Positions 51,987 through 61,375 of a stretch of DNA of 64,000 nt are shown here, one piece after another. Below the pieces are notes generated by a model. The model made no database searches, was not told where the DNA came from, and was given only the letters and a program-made list of their open reading frames with translations. The stretch lies in assembly GCA_017472605.1 (NCBI GenBank), contig JAFUPV010000052.1, positions 60,281 through 124,280 on the forward strand, read 5' to 3'. Each line of letters begins with the position of its first letter. The stretch's first letter is position 1. Position numbers and translations under genes: made by a program. Source of the stretch: Lachnospiraceae bacterium (lineage in GTDB: Bacteria; Bacillota; Clostridia; Lachnospirales; Lachnospiraceae).

Positions 51987-52036
51987 AAAAAAAGCCGCTG
52001 ACAGTCATCAGAATTTTCTGACAACCGGCAGCGGCT
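51987..52036 (-). terminator. Terminator after the YesL-like gene
   Basis: Minus strand AGCCGCTG...CAGCGGCT with an inner GTCAGA/TCTGAT helix, followed by a T-rich tract. Confidence 0.8.
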
Positions 52037-52062
52037 CTCACGATTCTACAGATGCAGCGTCA

Positions 52063-52815
52063 TCACTGCTCATTCTTCTTCTCCAGCATCTCTCTGCTCA
52101 GAACCTGATCTGTACTGTAAGCAGCATCCTCCTGGGTCATTACAATGTGAACCTGCTCACCTTCTTCTTCAATGCCAAGATCGGAATTGAATTCGTCATC
52201 CTTCTCATTCTCTTCCTTCGGAATGTACTTGTCAAAAATATTCACCAGAAGATAGGACTGAAGGAAAGCGATCAGACCAAAGCTCAGCAGAAGCAGCGGC
52301 GGGAAGAAAAGAACACCTACCCATACTACAACTGCGATGATGATCATTGCGAAGCTGCGGAAGATGTGCTTAACGGACATGAAAAGTGCATTCTTCAGCG
52401 TGCGGCTGATCTTGTTGTAGAATTTCGCCTGAAGCGGGAACACATAGGTCAGGGTAAACAGATACAGCATGAAGATTCCAAGGAACAGGATTCCGATGAT
52501 CGTCATAATCTGAGAGCCCATGGTGAAATACAGATAAATATCCCAGATGAAGAAAATTCCAAGAAACAGCATGATCAGGCCAATCACAGCGCCCTGCTTG
52601 AAGTTCTCTTTAAAGGACTTGAAAAAGCTGCGGACTGTGTAGGACTCTTCATCGCGAACCAGTTTCAGTGTGACATAGTAAACGGCAGTTGATGCCGGTC
52701 CGATCGTAACGATCGGGATGCAGCAGACAAACCACAGCAGTGTCAAAATGAATACATCCACCAGTTTTCCCATGAATCTCCACAATGGATTGTCCAGATT
52801 AAATAAGTTACCCAT
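52063..52815 (-). CDS. YesL family (DUF624) membrane protein
   Basis: 250 residues, about five membrane helices. The N-terminal FNLDNPLWRFMGKLVDVFILTLLWFVCCIPIVTIG is the signature of DUF624/YesL proteins, which usually accompany Lpl/Yes sugar ABC transporters; here it stands alone. The acidic C-terminal tail (KEENEKDDEFNSDLGIEEEGEQ) is cytoplasmic. Function unknown. Confidence 0.9.
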   Translation of the reverse strand: MGNLFNLDNPLWRFMGKLVDVFILTLLWFVCCIPIVTIGPASTAVYYVTLKLVRDEESYTVRSFFKSFKENFKQGAVIGLIMLFLGIFFIWDIYLYFTMGSQIMTIIGILFLGIFMLYLFTLTYVFPLQAKFYNKISRTLKNALFMSVKHIFRSFAMIIIAVVVWVGVLFFPPLLLLSFGLIAFLQSYLLVNIFDKYIPKEENEKDDEFNSDLGIEEEGEQVHIVMTQEDAAYSTDQVLSREMLEKKNEQ

Positions 52816-53072
52816 TACCTCTACCTCGTTTTTTCCCGGCTCAGCCGGATTATTCTTGTTCTTGGAACATTATAAATGATTTCGGCGGAAAATGCAAACA
52901 TATGTAGAGAATTTATATATATTTTATACAAAACACATTTTTTTCATTTCCCTAAACGACAAAATATGTTACAATGGTTCTTAACCGAATGTGGCTGTTC
53001 AAAACCGCAGAGAACCAGAAGCGAAACAGGAGGGCCGCAGAAACGCATACTACACGATGGAGGATCAATACC

Positions 53073-53885
53073 ATGAGAATCGAACTGGAGACACCGGATC
53101 AGAAGAAAAAAACTTCTTCCTCTGACTCTTTTATACCGCCAAAGGACGAAAAGCGCACATTTAAAACAGAATTTGCCAAGATGAAGGAAATGGGCTTCAA
53201 GGAAGGCTTCAAGTATTTCTGGTACTATTACCGCAATACGCTGCTGGTCATTGTTCTGTGCATCATCTGTGCCGTCTCCCTTGTCACCACCATCATCCGC
53301 AACAAGCGTCCCTATGTCATTGAAGTACAGCTTTATAACAACTATGTAAACCCGGACGTAAACACCGATGACTTCTGTCTCTCCTTTGCGGAGCATATGG
53401 GCAAGAATCTGGATGACTATCAGATGCTCTTCACCGCTTCCGACATGTTTGATCCGGAAACCATGAGCGAAGAAATGCAGGCAACCTTCTATAAATTCGC
53501 AGCCATGATCGCCGCTTCCGAGCAGGACATCATCGGCGGTGACCGTACCTTTGTTGATTATTACGCTCAGGGCATGACCGACGAAGTCTACTTCTACGAC
53601 ATGAAGACCATTCTTCCGGAAGATCTTTACACTTACTTTGAAGAGAACGACATGTTCTACTACTCCAACTATCTGGACGAGAACGGCGCTGTGATCGGCA
53701 AGTACGCCTCCGCCATTGACGCAAGCGAATCAAGGCTGACCGACGAAGCCGGTCTGCTGATTACTCCGGTCTATGTGGGCGTTGCCTGCAACACCGGACG
53801 TCTGGAGGAATCCATTGAATTTATCCGGTGGATTTTCTATTTGGATGATGGCGATGCGGAAGCTGCAACTGCGGCTGTAGAATAA
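53073..53885 (+). CDS. Uncharacterised single-pass membrane protein
   Basis: 270 residues: charged cytoplasmic N-terminus (1-52), one membrane helix (about 56-75, LLVIVLCIICAVSLVTTII) and an outer domain rich in Asp, Glu and Tyr. The start MRIELETPDQ at 53073 has GGAGG 9 bases upstream. I know no family for it. It is divergent from the YesL-like gene across about 255 AT-rich bases that hold both promoters (a TACAAT -10 lies near 52970). Confidence 0.75.
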   Translation: MRIELETPDQKKKTSSSDSFIPPKDEKRTFKTEFAKMKEMGFKEGFKYFWYYYRNTLLVIVLCIICAVSLVTTIIRNKRPYVIEVQLYNNYVNPDVNTDDFCLSFAEHMGKNLDDYQMLFTASDMFDPETMSEEMQATFYKFAAMIAASEQDIIGGDRTFVDYYAQGMTDEVYFYDMKTILPEDLYTYFEENDMFYYSNYLDENGAVIGKYASAIDASESRLTDEAGLLITPVYVGVACNTGRLEESIEFIRWIFYLDDGDAEAATAAVE

Positions 53886-53904
53886 ACAGGAAACACTCAT
53901 TCAT

Positions 53905-53935
53905 GGGGATGAATCATCAGATTCATCCCTTTCAT
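53905..53935 (+). terminator. Terminator after the membrane protein
   Basis: GGGATGAAT (53906-53914) pairs with ATTCATCCC (53921-53929), followed by TTTCATTT. Confidence 0.85.
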
Positions 53936-53940
53936 TTACG

Positions 53941-54000
53941 TTAGCCGCAAGTCGGGCAAGGCGTTTGCTCACTCATCAGGCAAGCGCCGCGGTAACGAGA
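53941..54000 (-). repeat. Intergenic repeat family B, copy 3 (inverted)
   Basis: On the minus strand: CTCGTTACCGCGGCGCTTG, then CCTGATGAGTGAGCAAACG and CCTTGCCCGACTTGCGGCTAA; compare CTCGTTGTCGCAGCG...CTCGCCTGACTCGCTACCCGCATAA at 51.9 kb. Confidence 0.5.
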
Positions 54001-54059
54001 GCAACTCGCGCAGCCAGTTTCTTCTCGTTTGCAAATCTTTTAAGTCCCTATGCCAATAC

Positions 54060-54653
54060 TTAAATAATCCGCATCAATTGAATGTATTTGATATCCTCCA
54101 TATCTGACTCACGTTCACTAAATATTCGAAAACGGTTTTCTTCATTCTGATAAAAATCCAGTAGTTTCTTTCTATCTTCGCATTCCAAATAAACAATTCC
54201 ACCACCAATTTCATATTGTACGCGAGAAAGGATCTCCAGAGCCAGCGCCATCATTTCATTTCCGGTAATTTTCCCCACAGTTTCCACTCCATAGTTTTTT
54301 CCAAACTGAGCAATTAAAAAGGCGGATACGTTAAATTCTCCTGTATTCTTATCCAGTCTGGAATAACGGGACATTTTTTTTCTAACAGTACCGCTTATTT
54401 TTTCAGCACTTACCTGCACCGATTTATGAGTCAATGTAAATATGCCAAGCAATCTGGTAATGCAATCTTCTTTCTGTAATATAAGATATGTAACCGAAAG
54501 CTTACGTCTTGCAAAATCAATTGAATTCTTCTGAACAAACTCTTCTATTTCCTTATTCTGCGGACATACAAAACTGGAGAGGATTGCTCTCAGGCTCTCC
54601 TCTCCAGCACTTATAAGTATATCCTGTATGTTGACAGCAATACACCTATTCAT
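54060..54653 (-). CDS. GNAT-like acetyltransferase, possible toxin of a two-gene cassette
   Basis: 197 residues. The central and C-terminal part has GNAT features: a beta strand LLGIFTLTHKSVQV, FNVSAFLIAQFGKNYG before the acetyl-CoA region, EMMALALEILSRVQYEIGGGIVYLECEDRKKLLDFYQNE. This GGxIVYLEC..DRKKLLDFYQ block is what GNAT toxins (TacT/AtaT type) show; the pyrophosphate loop is poorly conserved. It overlaps the small upstream gene by 8 bases and is AT-rich compared with the neighbours. A toxin-antitoxin role is inferred from the architecture. Confidence 0.65.
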   Translation of the reverse strand: MNRCIAVNIQDILISAGEESLRAILSSFVCPQNKEIEEFVQKNSIDFARRKLSVTYLILQKEDCITRLLGIFTLTHKSVQVSAEKISGTVRKKMSRYSRLDKNTGEFNVSAFLIAQFGKNYGVETVGKITGNEMMALALEILSRVQYEIGGGIVYLECEDRKKLLDFYQNEENRFRIFSERESDMEDIKYIQLMRII

Positions 54654-54834
54654 CTTTCGTATCTCCCATAGTCAAAAATTTTTTTATATCATCCAAATCG
54701 GTAACCAATGAGATTTCTGACTTTTTCTGTTTTCTTTTCGGACCACATTCTGATTCCTCTAACACATTCAGGAATGCTTCTATCGATTTTGGATCCGTTA
54801 ACGTAACGCTGGCAAAAATCGATGATGTTGCCAT
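54646..54834 (-). CDS. Small upstream partner of the GNAT protein (antitoxin-like)
   Basis: 62 residues: MATSSIFASVTLTDPKSIEAFLNVLEESE, a basic middle (CGPKRKQKKSE) and SLVTDLDDIKKFLTMGD. The start at 54834 is set by AGGAGG 7 bases upstream; a frame to 54876 has no ribosome site. It precedes and overlaps the GNAT gene by 8 bases, the usual antitoxin-first order, but it is not an RHH/DUF1778 antitoxin as normally paired with GNAT toxins. Confidence 0.65.
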   Translation of the reverse strand: MATSSIFASVTLTDPKSIEAFLNVLEESECGPKRKQKKSEISLVTDLDDIKKFLTMGDTKDE

Positions 54835-55040
54835 GATAACACCTCCTGCAAAATAATGACGATCTTTTCTTTCCATATTTTCTATAAAAGGAGCAATCTC
54901 GCTGTTACAATTCTATTATATTGCAAAGGCATCATTTTTTCAATCATTTCTTCGTACGCAGCCCGGAAAATCGGTCGCAGAATTATTACGAATTCGACAA
55001 AAGCTTCTATTCTCCCCCTTATACCAACAACAATCCACTC

Positions 55041-55874
55041 TCACCCTTTCACCGCACCGGCCGTCATACCTTCCATTACCTTCTTGTTCAGAATCGTATA
55101 CAGCACCAGCATCGGCAGCACGCTCATGGAAACGGAAGCAAAGATCGCGCCCCAGTTTTTGGAGCCAAACTCGTCCTGGAAGTACAGCAGTCCGGTCTGA
55201 ACTGTTTTCAGAGCGGAATCACTGATGAAGGTCATGGAGAACAGCAGGTCATTCCACTTGAAGAAAAACTGCAGGACAAGAACAGTCACGATGGCATTCT
55301 TCATCAATGGCGTAACCACCAGCCACATCATGCGGTAAATTCCGCAGCCGTCAATCACAGAGGCTTCCAGAAGTTCGTCCGGCAGCGAACGCAGATATCC
55401 CTGAACCAGATAAATGGAAAGGGAGAGACCAAACGCGATGTATGTAATGATCAGACAGAACCGGGTATTGAGCAGATTCAGCTGGTTAAAAATCTGGAAC
55501 AGCGGAATCAGCGCAGTGGCAACCGGAACCATGATGCCGAGAGAGAAAAACTTCGAAACAAACTCTCTTCCCTTCCACTGCATCTTTGTGGTGGCAAAAC
55601 CAACGGTGCAGGCAAACAGTACAATGAACACAAGCGCGATCAGCGTACAGAGCAGACTGTTCATGAAGAAGGTCGCCATGTGTCCTCTCGTCCACGCGTC
55701 GATGTAGTTCTGAAAATGGAAGCCTTCATTCAGCGCATATGCCGGCTTGCTGGTCCACTCGGACTGCTGCTTGAAAGAAGCAGACACCATCCAGAGCAGA
55801 GGATACACATCAACGGCACAGATCAGAGCAATCACAATCCCCTGAAGGATTGCCTTTATCTTCTTTTTCTTCAT
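55041..55874 (-). CDS. Sugar ABC transporter permease (MalG/AraQ-type)
   Basis: 277 residues, six membrane helices, DVYPLLWMVSASFKQQSEW near the start and EAA loop LLEASVIDGCGIYRMMWLVVTPLMKNA. The start MKKKKIKAI at 55874 lies 9 bases after GGAGG; the ATG two codons upstream is too close. Last gene of a three-gene transporter operon without its own ATPase. Confidence 0.92.
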   Translation of the reverse strand: MKKKKIKAILQGIVIALICAVDVYPLLWMVSASFKQQSEWTSKPAYALNEGFHFQNYIDAWTRGHMATFFMNSLLCTLIALVFIVLFACTVGFATTKMQWKGREFVSKFFSLGIMVPVATALIPLFQIFNQLNLLNTRFCLIITYIAFGLSLSIYLVQGYLRSLPDELLEASVIDGCGIYRMMWLVVTPLMKNAIVTVLVLQFFFKWNDLLFSMTFISDSALKTVQTGLLYFQDEFGSKNWGAIFASVSMSVLPMLVLYTILNKKVMEGMTAGAVKG

Positions 55875-55889
55875 TCTCATCCACCTCCG

Positions 55890-56768
55890 TCAGTCTTTCG
55901 TGTCAAACCGATTAATGAGAAACGAGCCCACAATGCAGATCAGGAAAATCACAATTGCGATTACGCTTCCATATCCGACCTTTCCATAGGTAAAGGACAC
56001 GTCGTACATGTACATGGAAAGGGACTTTGTGCTTCCTGCCGGACCTCCCTTGGTCAGCGCAAGAGCCGATTCAAACATCTTTACCGTACCGGAAAAGCTG
56101 AAGACGAAGCAGGTCACTACCATCGGGCGAAGCAGAGGAAGCAGGATCCGGCGGAACATGTTCCAGCTGCCGCTTCCGTCGATTCTTGCCGCTTCAATGA
56201 TGTCATCCGGAATGTTCAGAAGCGCACCATAGAAAATGACGGAATAGAAGCCCATTGCCACCCAGATGTCCATGATGCAGAGGCACCAGAGGGCAGTGCT
56301 GGACTGGCCGAGCCATGGCTGAACAAGCTGCTCCAGACCGATTCCCTCCAGAAAGCTGTTCAGAAGGCCGTAGTTGGGCTGAATCTCATAGATCTTGTTA
56401 AACAGCTGACCGACTGCCACCGTCGGGAGAACTACCGGAAAGAAGATCAGTGTCCGCACAAAGGACTTGCAGCGTCTCAGCCAGAATTTAAACATCAGCG
56501 CCAATGCCAGTCCAAGAGAAACCTGGCCGATCGTTACCACAGAAATGTATTTCAGATTCACGGTCAGTGCTTTTATAAAATTCTTGTCAACAAGCAGCCG
56601 CGAATAATTTTTCAAACCAACAAATTCCCACTTCAGTCCCGGACTGCCGCTGTACAGGGAATAGTAGAACGACCACAGAACCGGCAGCATAACAAATATC
56701 GCATAGATGATTAAAGCGGGAAGTACAAAAAGTGCAACGGCTTTTTTATTGCCCAGTACCTTTTTCAT
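55890..56768 (-). CDS. Sugar ABC transporter permease (MalF/UgpA-type)
   Basis: 292 residues, six membrane helices, YSLYSGSPGLKWEFVGLKNYSRL and EAA loop IIEAARIDGSGSWNMFRRILLPLLRP. The start at 56768 (MKKVLGNKK) is chosen because everything upstream in the frame crosses the intergenic hairpin. It pairs with the MalG-type permease 15 bases downstream. Confidence 0.92.
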   Translation of the reverse strand: MKKVLGNKKAVALFVLPALIIYAIFVMLPVLWSFYYSLYSGSPGLKWEFVGLKNYSRLLVDKNFIKALTVNLKYISVVTIGQVSLGLALALMFKFWLRRCKSFVRTLIFFPVVLPTVAVGQLFNKIYEIQPNYGLLNSFLEGIGLEQLVQPWLGQSSTALWCLCIMDIWVAMGFYSVIFYGALLNIPDDIIEAARIDGSGSWNMFRRILLPLLRPMVVTCFVFSFSGTVKMFESALALTKGGPAGSTKSLSMYMYDVSFTYGKVGYGSVIAIVIFLICIVGSFLINRFDTKD

Positions 56769-56814
56769 AATCCACCTGTTCCTTTCCTGAGTTACTGATA
56801 TTGACTGCGGATGT

Positions 56815-56845
56815 ATGCAAAATAACAGGCAGGAAAGTGCCTGCC
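56815..56845 (-). terminator. Weak terminator between binding protein and permeases
   Basis: Minus strand GGCAGG-CACTTT-CCTGCC followed by TGTTATTTT. Partial termination here would give more binding protein than permease, as is common in such operons. Confidence 0.5.
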
Positions 56846-56895
56846 GCAGAGCGTTTCTACGCCCGCCAGCCAAACACTCTCCTGCCGTTTTGCAA

Positions 56896-58254
56896 TTAGA
56901 ATTCACTCATGTCATGAGCATCCTGAATGGACTGCATGTACTCTTCACCGGTCATCTCGCCGTTAAGCAGCGCCTGAACGTTTTCCTGAGCAGTCTTGGA
57001 AACTTCGCTGGACATCTTTGCTTCCCACCATGCAAAGCCTTCGGTGGACTTGTCGATTTCTTCCAGAACAAGCTTGGTGTAGTCATCCATATCTTCTGCT
57101 TCTACGGTGTAGGTGTAACCCTTAACAGAGCCAAGCTCTGTCATCGCCAGATCACCCATGTTCTCACAGTAGTACTTCAGGAACCATGCGGTTGCGTCAT
57201 CATACTTGCCCTTGTCCAGGCACAGGATGTTTCCGCAGTTCATGGAGTAGGAGGTAGCGGAGCTGATTTCTTCGTCAACAACAGGAATGTTGAAGAATCC
57301 GATGCCGTCTTCGCCAGCCAGATTCTGTGTCTCATCCGTCAGGTTCTGTGTAAACCAGGAACCGTTGTAGAAGATAGCAGCCTTTCCGCTCATCAGCATG
57401 GAACCTGCCGTGTTGGCGTCAACGGTTGTGATTCCTTCGCCAAAATATCCCTTTTCTGCCCACTCAGCAATCTTATCAGCTGCGGCAACAAGTGCTTCGT
57501 CTGTGTAATCGATCTCGCCGTTGGCAGCCTTTGTCATTACATCATTACCTGCAGTACGAACTGCATATGCATTTACAAGACGGGTTGCCGGCCACTTGTC
57601 GGAACCGCCGGTTGTCAGAGGCTGGATGTCCGCTTCATAGAGCTTTGCCAGAACTTCCTCAAACTCTTCCCATGTCTCAGGTGCTTCACAGCCTGCCTGC
57701 TCAAACAGCTCCTTGTTGTACCAGAAGCCTTCTACGTTCAGTCCAAGCGGAAGATCATAAACGTCTTCTGTTCCGGACAGACCTTTCATCAGCTCAATTG
57801 CACCCGCATTTACATAGTCAGTGATACCGATGCGCTCCAGCTCTTCGGAAATGTTGACAACCTTGTCCGCTTCGATCAGAACGGTCAGAGGAGTTCCTGC
57901 TTCATATGCAAAGAAATCCGGAAGATCATCGGAAGCTGCCAGAGTCGCGATCTTCTGCTGAAGATTATCTGCCGCTACCATCTCATATTCCCAGTCAAAG
58001 TTCGGATTTACATTGTTCTTATAGTCTTCACAGATCTTGTTCAGCAGGATACCATTGTCATTGTCCTCTGCCCAGATGGTCAGAATCTTGATCTTCTTTT
58101 CCAGCTGCGGATCCTCACCGGCAAACTCGCCGTTATATTCGGTTTCCACCTCGGACTCCACTTCGGTCTCCGCTTCCTCTGCCATCGCTGCCGATGCCAG
58201 CATGGAAGTTGCCATTGCCAGAGACATTACACCTGCTAATAAACGTTTTCTCAT
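56896..58254 (-). CDS. Sugar ABC transporter extracellular solute-binding protein
   Basis: 452 residues. Signal peptide MRKRLLAGVMSL...SAAMA with an AxA site and no lipobox cysteine, followed by an acidic stretch (EEAETEVESEVETEYNGE). The body is a group 1 binding protein (KIKILTIWAEDND, NGSWFTQN, GEMTGEEYMQ) for oligosaccharides. It starts the operon with two permeases and is next to a YesMN system. GGGGG precedes the start. As with the binding protein at 29.4 kb, the missing lipid anchor is notable. Confidence 0.9.
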   Translation of the reverse strand: MRKRLLAGVMSLAMATSMLASAAMAEEAETEVESEVETEYNGEFAGEDPQLEKKIKILTIWAEDNDNGILLNKICEDYKNNVNPNFDWEYEMVAADNLQQKIATLAASDDLPDFFAYEAGTPLTVLIEADKVVNISEELERIGITDYVNAGAIELMKGLSGTEDVYDLPLGLNVEGFWYNKELFEQAGCEAPETWEEFEEVLAKLYEADIQPLTTGGSDKWPATRLVNAYAVRTAGNDVMTKAANGEIDYTDEALVAAADKIAEWAEKGYFGEGITTVDANTAGSMLMSGKAAIFYNGSWFTQNLTDETQNLAGEDGIGFFNIPVVDEEISSATSYSMNCGNILCLDKGKYDDATAWFLKYYCENMGDLAMTELGSVKGYTYTVEAEDMDDYTKLVLEEIDKSTEGFAWWEAKMSSEVSKTAQENVQALLNGEMTGEEYMQSIQDAHDMSEF

Positions 58255-58424
58255 AAAGTTACCCCCGTTTCACGAATTTTGTGGCATTGCCGCCTGTGTC
58301 TTTATCTTAACATACATTTCTCCGGGAGAAAAGCGGGGTCTTTTTTCTATTTTGTACAGTTTTTTACTGTTTTGTATTTGTTTTTTTAACTTTTTCACCA
58401 TTTCAGCAGATGCACTCAGGCTGT

Positions 58425-59492
58425 TCATCCATCATTTCCCTGCGTGTCTGTCCGCTTCCTCACGCTGCCCCGGTATTCACTCGGTGTCACACCAACATGC
58501 TTTTTGAAGATATCACAGAAATACCGGTAATTGTTATATCCCACCATGTCACTGACCTCGTTGACACGGAACCCCTGAGCCAGCAGCTGCTTCGCCCTGC
58601 GCATCCGCATTTCCGTCAGATATTTAATGTAGGACATGCCGACCTCTTCCTTGAACAGTGCGCTCAGATAGGCAGGACTCATCTCCACGCGCTCCGCCAG
58701 CTCGTTTAAACCAATGTCTTCCGTATAATGAGTGGAAATATATTCCAGCACTTTCGGAATAATCCGGTGACTGCTTCCTGTCTGTTCCTTCTCGATCTGG
58801 CTGCATATCCGGCCAACCTTCTGGTGAAAACACCGTTCCAGCCCTGCTTCGTCCGGCGCCTGCTCCAGTTCGCTCCAGGACACCAGTTCTTCACGCTGCA
58901 ATCCCGGATTCTGATCCGCCGCCAGCTTTCCGATCACACAGAGCACCTTGTAGCTTTCCTGGCGCAGCATTTCCACAGAATCGGCAAGCGTTAACAGTTC
59001 CTTCCAGGCTCCCTCCATCTGTTCGCGGATCTGCTTTGGATCTCTGGCGATCACGGCGTCCATTCCCTCTTTCAGGATCCGGCGATACTGTGCCTCTCTC
59101 TGCTGCTTCTGTCTGCCTTCCAGGTGCTTCTGACTGACACGTGTCAGCACATCGTTCAGCTTGACCATGCTGATCGGTTTGTCAATGTAGTCCACAACAC
59201 CAAGCGTCAGCGCCTTCCTGGCGTACTCAAATTCCGTATATCCGCTGATCACAACAAAAACGGTATCCGGAGACACTTCCTTTGCCTGTTCGATCAGCGA
59301 CAATCCATCAATTCCCGGCATTCGGATATCTGAGATCACCAGATCCGGATGGTGACGCTTCACGACTTCCAGGCCTTCCACCCCATCATAAGCCCAGCCG
59401 ACTACCTCAAACGGCTGCTGCAGCCTTCCTAACATCGCGCGGACCGCATCCACAACAATGTATTCGTCATCAATCACTACCAGACTATACAT
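58425..59492 (-). CDS. YesN-type response regulator with AraC output domain
   Basis: 355 residues. The receiver has DDE (9-11 region, VVIDDEYIVV), the phospho-acceptor aspartate in LVISDIRMPGIDG and a lysine in DYIDKPIS; the C-terminal AraC-type double HTH is IGLNELAERVEMSPAYLSALFKEEVG and FRVNEVSDMVGYNNYRYFCDIFKKHVGVTPSEYR. I place the start at 59492 (7 bases after GGGGGG); 59516, which would overlap the kinase stop as ATGA, is possible. It should control the adjacent ABC operon. Confidence 0.93.
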   Translation of the reverse strand: MYSLVVIDDEYIVVDAVRAMLGRLQQPFEVVGWAYDGVEGLEVVKRHHPDLVISDIRMPGIDGLSLIEQAKEVSPDTVFVVISGYTEFEYARKALTLGVVDYIDKPISMVKLNDVLTRVSQKHLEGRQKQQREAQYRRILKEGMDAVIARDPKQIREQMEGAWKELLTLADSVEMLRQESYKVLCVIGKLAADQNPGLQREELVSWSELEQAPDEAGLERCFHQKVGRICSQIEKEQTGSSHRIIPKVLEYISTHYTEDIGLNELAERVEMSPAYLSALFKEEVGMSYIKYLTEMRMRRAKQLLAQGFRVNEVSDMVGYNNYRYFCDIFKKHVGVTPSEYRGSVRKRTDTQGNDG

Positions 59493-59512
59493 ATGCATTC
59501 CCCCCGTCATCC

Positions 59513-61246
59513 TCATTCGACCGGCAGTTCAATCGTTACACAGGTACCTTCTCCCTCCCTGCTTACCACTGTCACTCCATATTCCGGGCCATAGGTCAGG
59601 CTGATCCGCTCCCGCACATTGCGGATTCCATAGCCCTGTTCCATTTTTTCCGGATCACGAATTCCAACTCCGTCGTCCGAAATCTGAAAGATCAGCCGAC
59701 TGCCCTCCTGCCGTCCCGTCATCCGGATTGTTCCCTTTCCCAGCTTCGGTTCCAGCCCATGATAGATCGCATTTTCCACAAAAGGCTGCAGAATGAACGT
59801 GATAATTTTCTTTTCCATGATTTCCGGCGGAATATCTGCCAGAAGCTGAAACCGATCATGATACCTCATGTTCTGGATCTTCATGTACTTTTCAATCTTC
59901 ATCATGGCCTCTGCCACGGTTGTTTCTTTTCGTCCGTCGTTCAGTGACAGCTTAAAGGTATCTGAAAGTGCCAGCGTCATCTCCGCGATCCGGTCATTTC
60001 CGTCAATGATTGCCATGCAGTACAGAGAATCCAGCGTGTTGTAGAGGAAATGCGGGTTGATCTGGGACTGCAGCAGCAGAAGCTCCGCCTCTCTCTCGTT
60101 CAGCCTTGCAGTCAGCAGATGCTCTCTCAGCTCCAGATTGTTGTTTACCATCTCGCAGAATTTCTGACCGATCAGACCAACCTCACTGTCATCAAACTGC
60201 TCTGTCACATGGCGTTCTCCCTCTTTTACCGATTCAATCACCTGCTCCAGCTTCCGAAGCGGCCGCGTGATTCTGGCCGCAATCACACGGGCAATGATGA
60301 AAATCAGAACGGTCATGACCAGAATCACTGTAATCAGGATCGCCGCGATCTGACGGCTGTCCTGACCAAGCTCACGCCGGTTGACCGCATGAATCATCTT
60401 CCATCCGGTCAGGCTGTTGGTCCACTCGGCAAACAGCCATTCATGGCTCATCCCCTCCTGAAAATAGGTTTCCTTCAGAATCCCTGACTGTTCCTCGTTC
60501 CCGTCAAAATAGACAACGGTTCCGTCATCCTCCAGAACAAGATAACGGCTGGATTGAAAGCTTGCTGCGTCTTTCATGATGGACTTCTTAAACAGCTGCC
60601 GGCTGACATGAATGACCATAAAGCCCATGGGTCTGCTGTCAGAGGGATTGATCAGATACTTGACAAAACAGAACTGTTTCTCATTGGTTCCGGGAAGAAC
60701 CGCATATCCATAGAACACTTCTTTTCCTTTTGCCCGGACCGCCTCCTGCGCCCAGAATTCATCCTGCCAGGAATGCTCCTGCCAGTAGCTGTAATAATCA
60801 TAGGTGCCAAGACTCAGATTGTTGGCAAAGTAGGTATGTCCGTGGAGATCCATCAGGGCAATGCTGGCAATCAGCGCATTCTGCGTCGACATCTTTTCTG
60901 TCACTGCCGCCAGAACCTTTCTTGTCTCCCCCTCAAACTGAATCTTTCCATCCTCTTTTCCGTTGAGCAGCGCAGCCTTCACCTCGTCGTCAATCAGAAC
61001 CGTTCTGCCAATCTCAATCAGCTGCTGAAGCTGCTGGTCAACAATCTGACTGGACACCCTCAGGCTGTGGGCATTGGACGTAACGTAAATTCGCTCAATG
61101 GTCTCGTCCGAAACCGAATACACAACAGCAGTCAGCACCAGGATCAGTGCCAGAGTCAACGACACCATCGAAAAAAAGATCCGGTTCTGCAGACTTGCCT
61201 GCCGGATCCACTGCATAAATCCTTCTCCCCATCGGTTCTTTTTCAT
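59513..61246 (-). CDS. YesM-type sensor histidine kinase
   Basis: 577 residues. Membrane helices at about 22-44 and 300-322 enclose an extracellular sensor of some 250 residues (dCache-like); a HAMP domain follows, then the YesM-type kinase core with the phospho-histidine in SQINPHFLYNTLDSL, N box LQPFVENAIYHGLEP and G box SDDGVGI. It senses an extracellular sugar and activates the YesN-type regulator. AGGGAG lies 8 bases before the start. Confidence 0.95.
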   Translation of the reverse strand: MKKNRWGEGFMQWIRQASLQNRIFFSMVSLTLALILVLTAVVYSVSDETIERIYVTSNAHSLRVSSQIVDQQLQQLIEIGRTVLIDDEVKAALLNGKEDGKIQFEGETRKVLAAVTEKMSTQNALIASIALMDLHGHTYFANNLSLGTYDYYSYWQEHSWQDEFWAQEAVRAKGKEVFYGYAVLPGTNEKQFCFVKYLINPSDSRPMGFMVIHVSRQLFKKSIMKDAASFQSSRYLVLEDDGTVVYFDGNEEQSGILKETYFQEGMSHEWLFAEWTNSLTGWKMIHAVNRRELGQDSRQIAAILITVILVMTVLIFIIARVIAARITRPLRKLEQVIESVKEGERHVTEQFDDSEVGLIGQKFCEMVNNNLELREHLLTARLNEREAELLLLQSQINPHFLYNTLDSLYCMAIIDGNDRIAEMTLALSDTFKLSLNDGRKETTVAEAMMKIEKYMKIQNMRYHDRFQLLADIPPEIMEKKIITFILQPFVENAIYHGLEPKLGKGTIRMTGRQEGSRLIFQISDDGVGIRDPEKMEQGYGIRNVRERISLTYGPEYGVTVVSREGEGTCVTIELPVE

Positions 61247-61310
61247 TCCGTAATCTCCCTTCCCTCACATGATCGAGGCGCTGGTCTGATGGCGCAGGTA
61301 CCCGCGAAAA

Positions 61311-61352
61311 TTACAAAACTGGAGCAGATTGCCCCCAGGCTCTCCACTCCAG
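61311..61352 (-). terminator. Terminator after the RiPP precursor region
   Basis: Minus strand CTGGAG...CTCCAG (61352-61319) with a further inner GAGAGCCTGGGGG/CAATC region, followed by TTTTGTAATTTT. It separates the precursor genes from the kinase. Confidence 0.65.
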
Positions 61353-61375
61353 CTCGTTTCAAAAGCAAGTTTTCT

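Noticed and set aside
54921-56714. 597-codon open frame on the plus strand
   Set aside because: Antisense to two well-supported ABC permeases; no domain, no start site.
56815-58239. 474-codon open frame on the plus strand
   Set aside because: Antisense to the sugar-binding protein; shadow.
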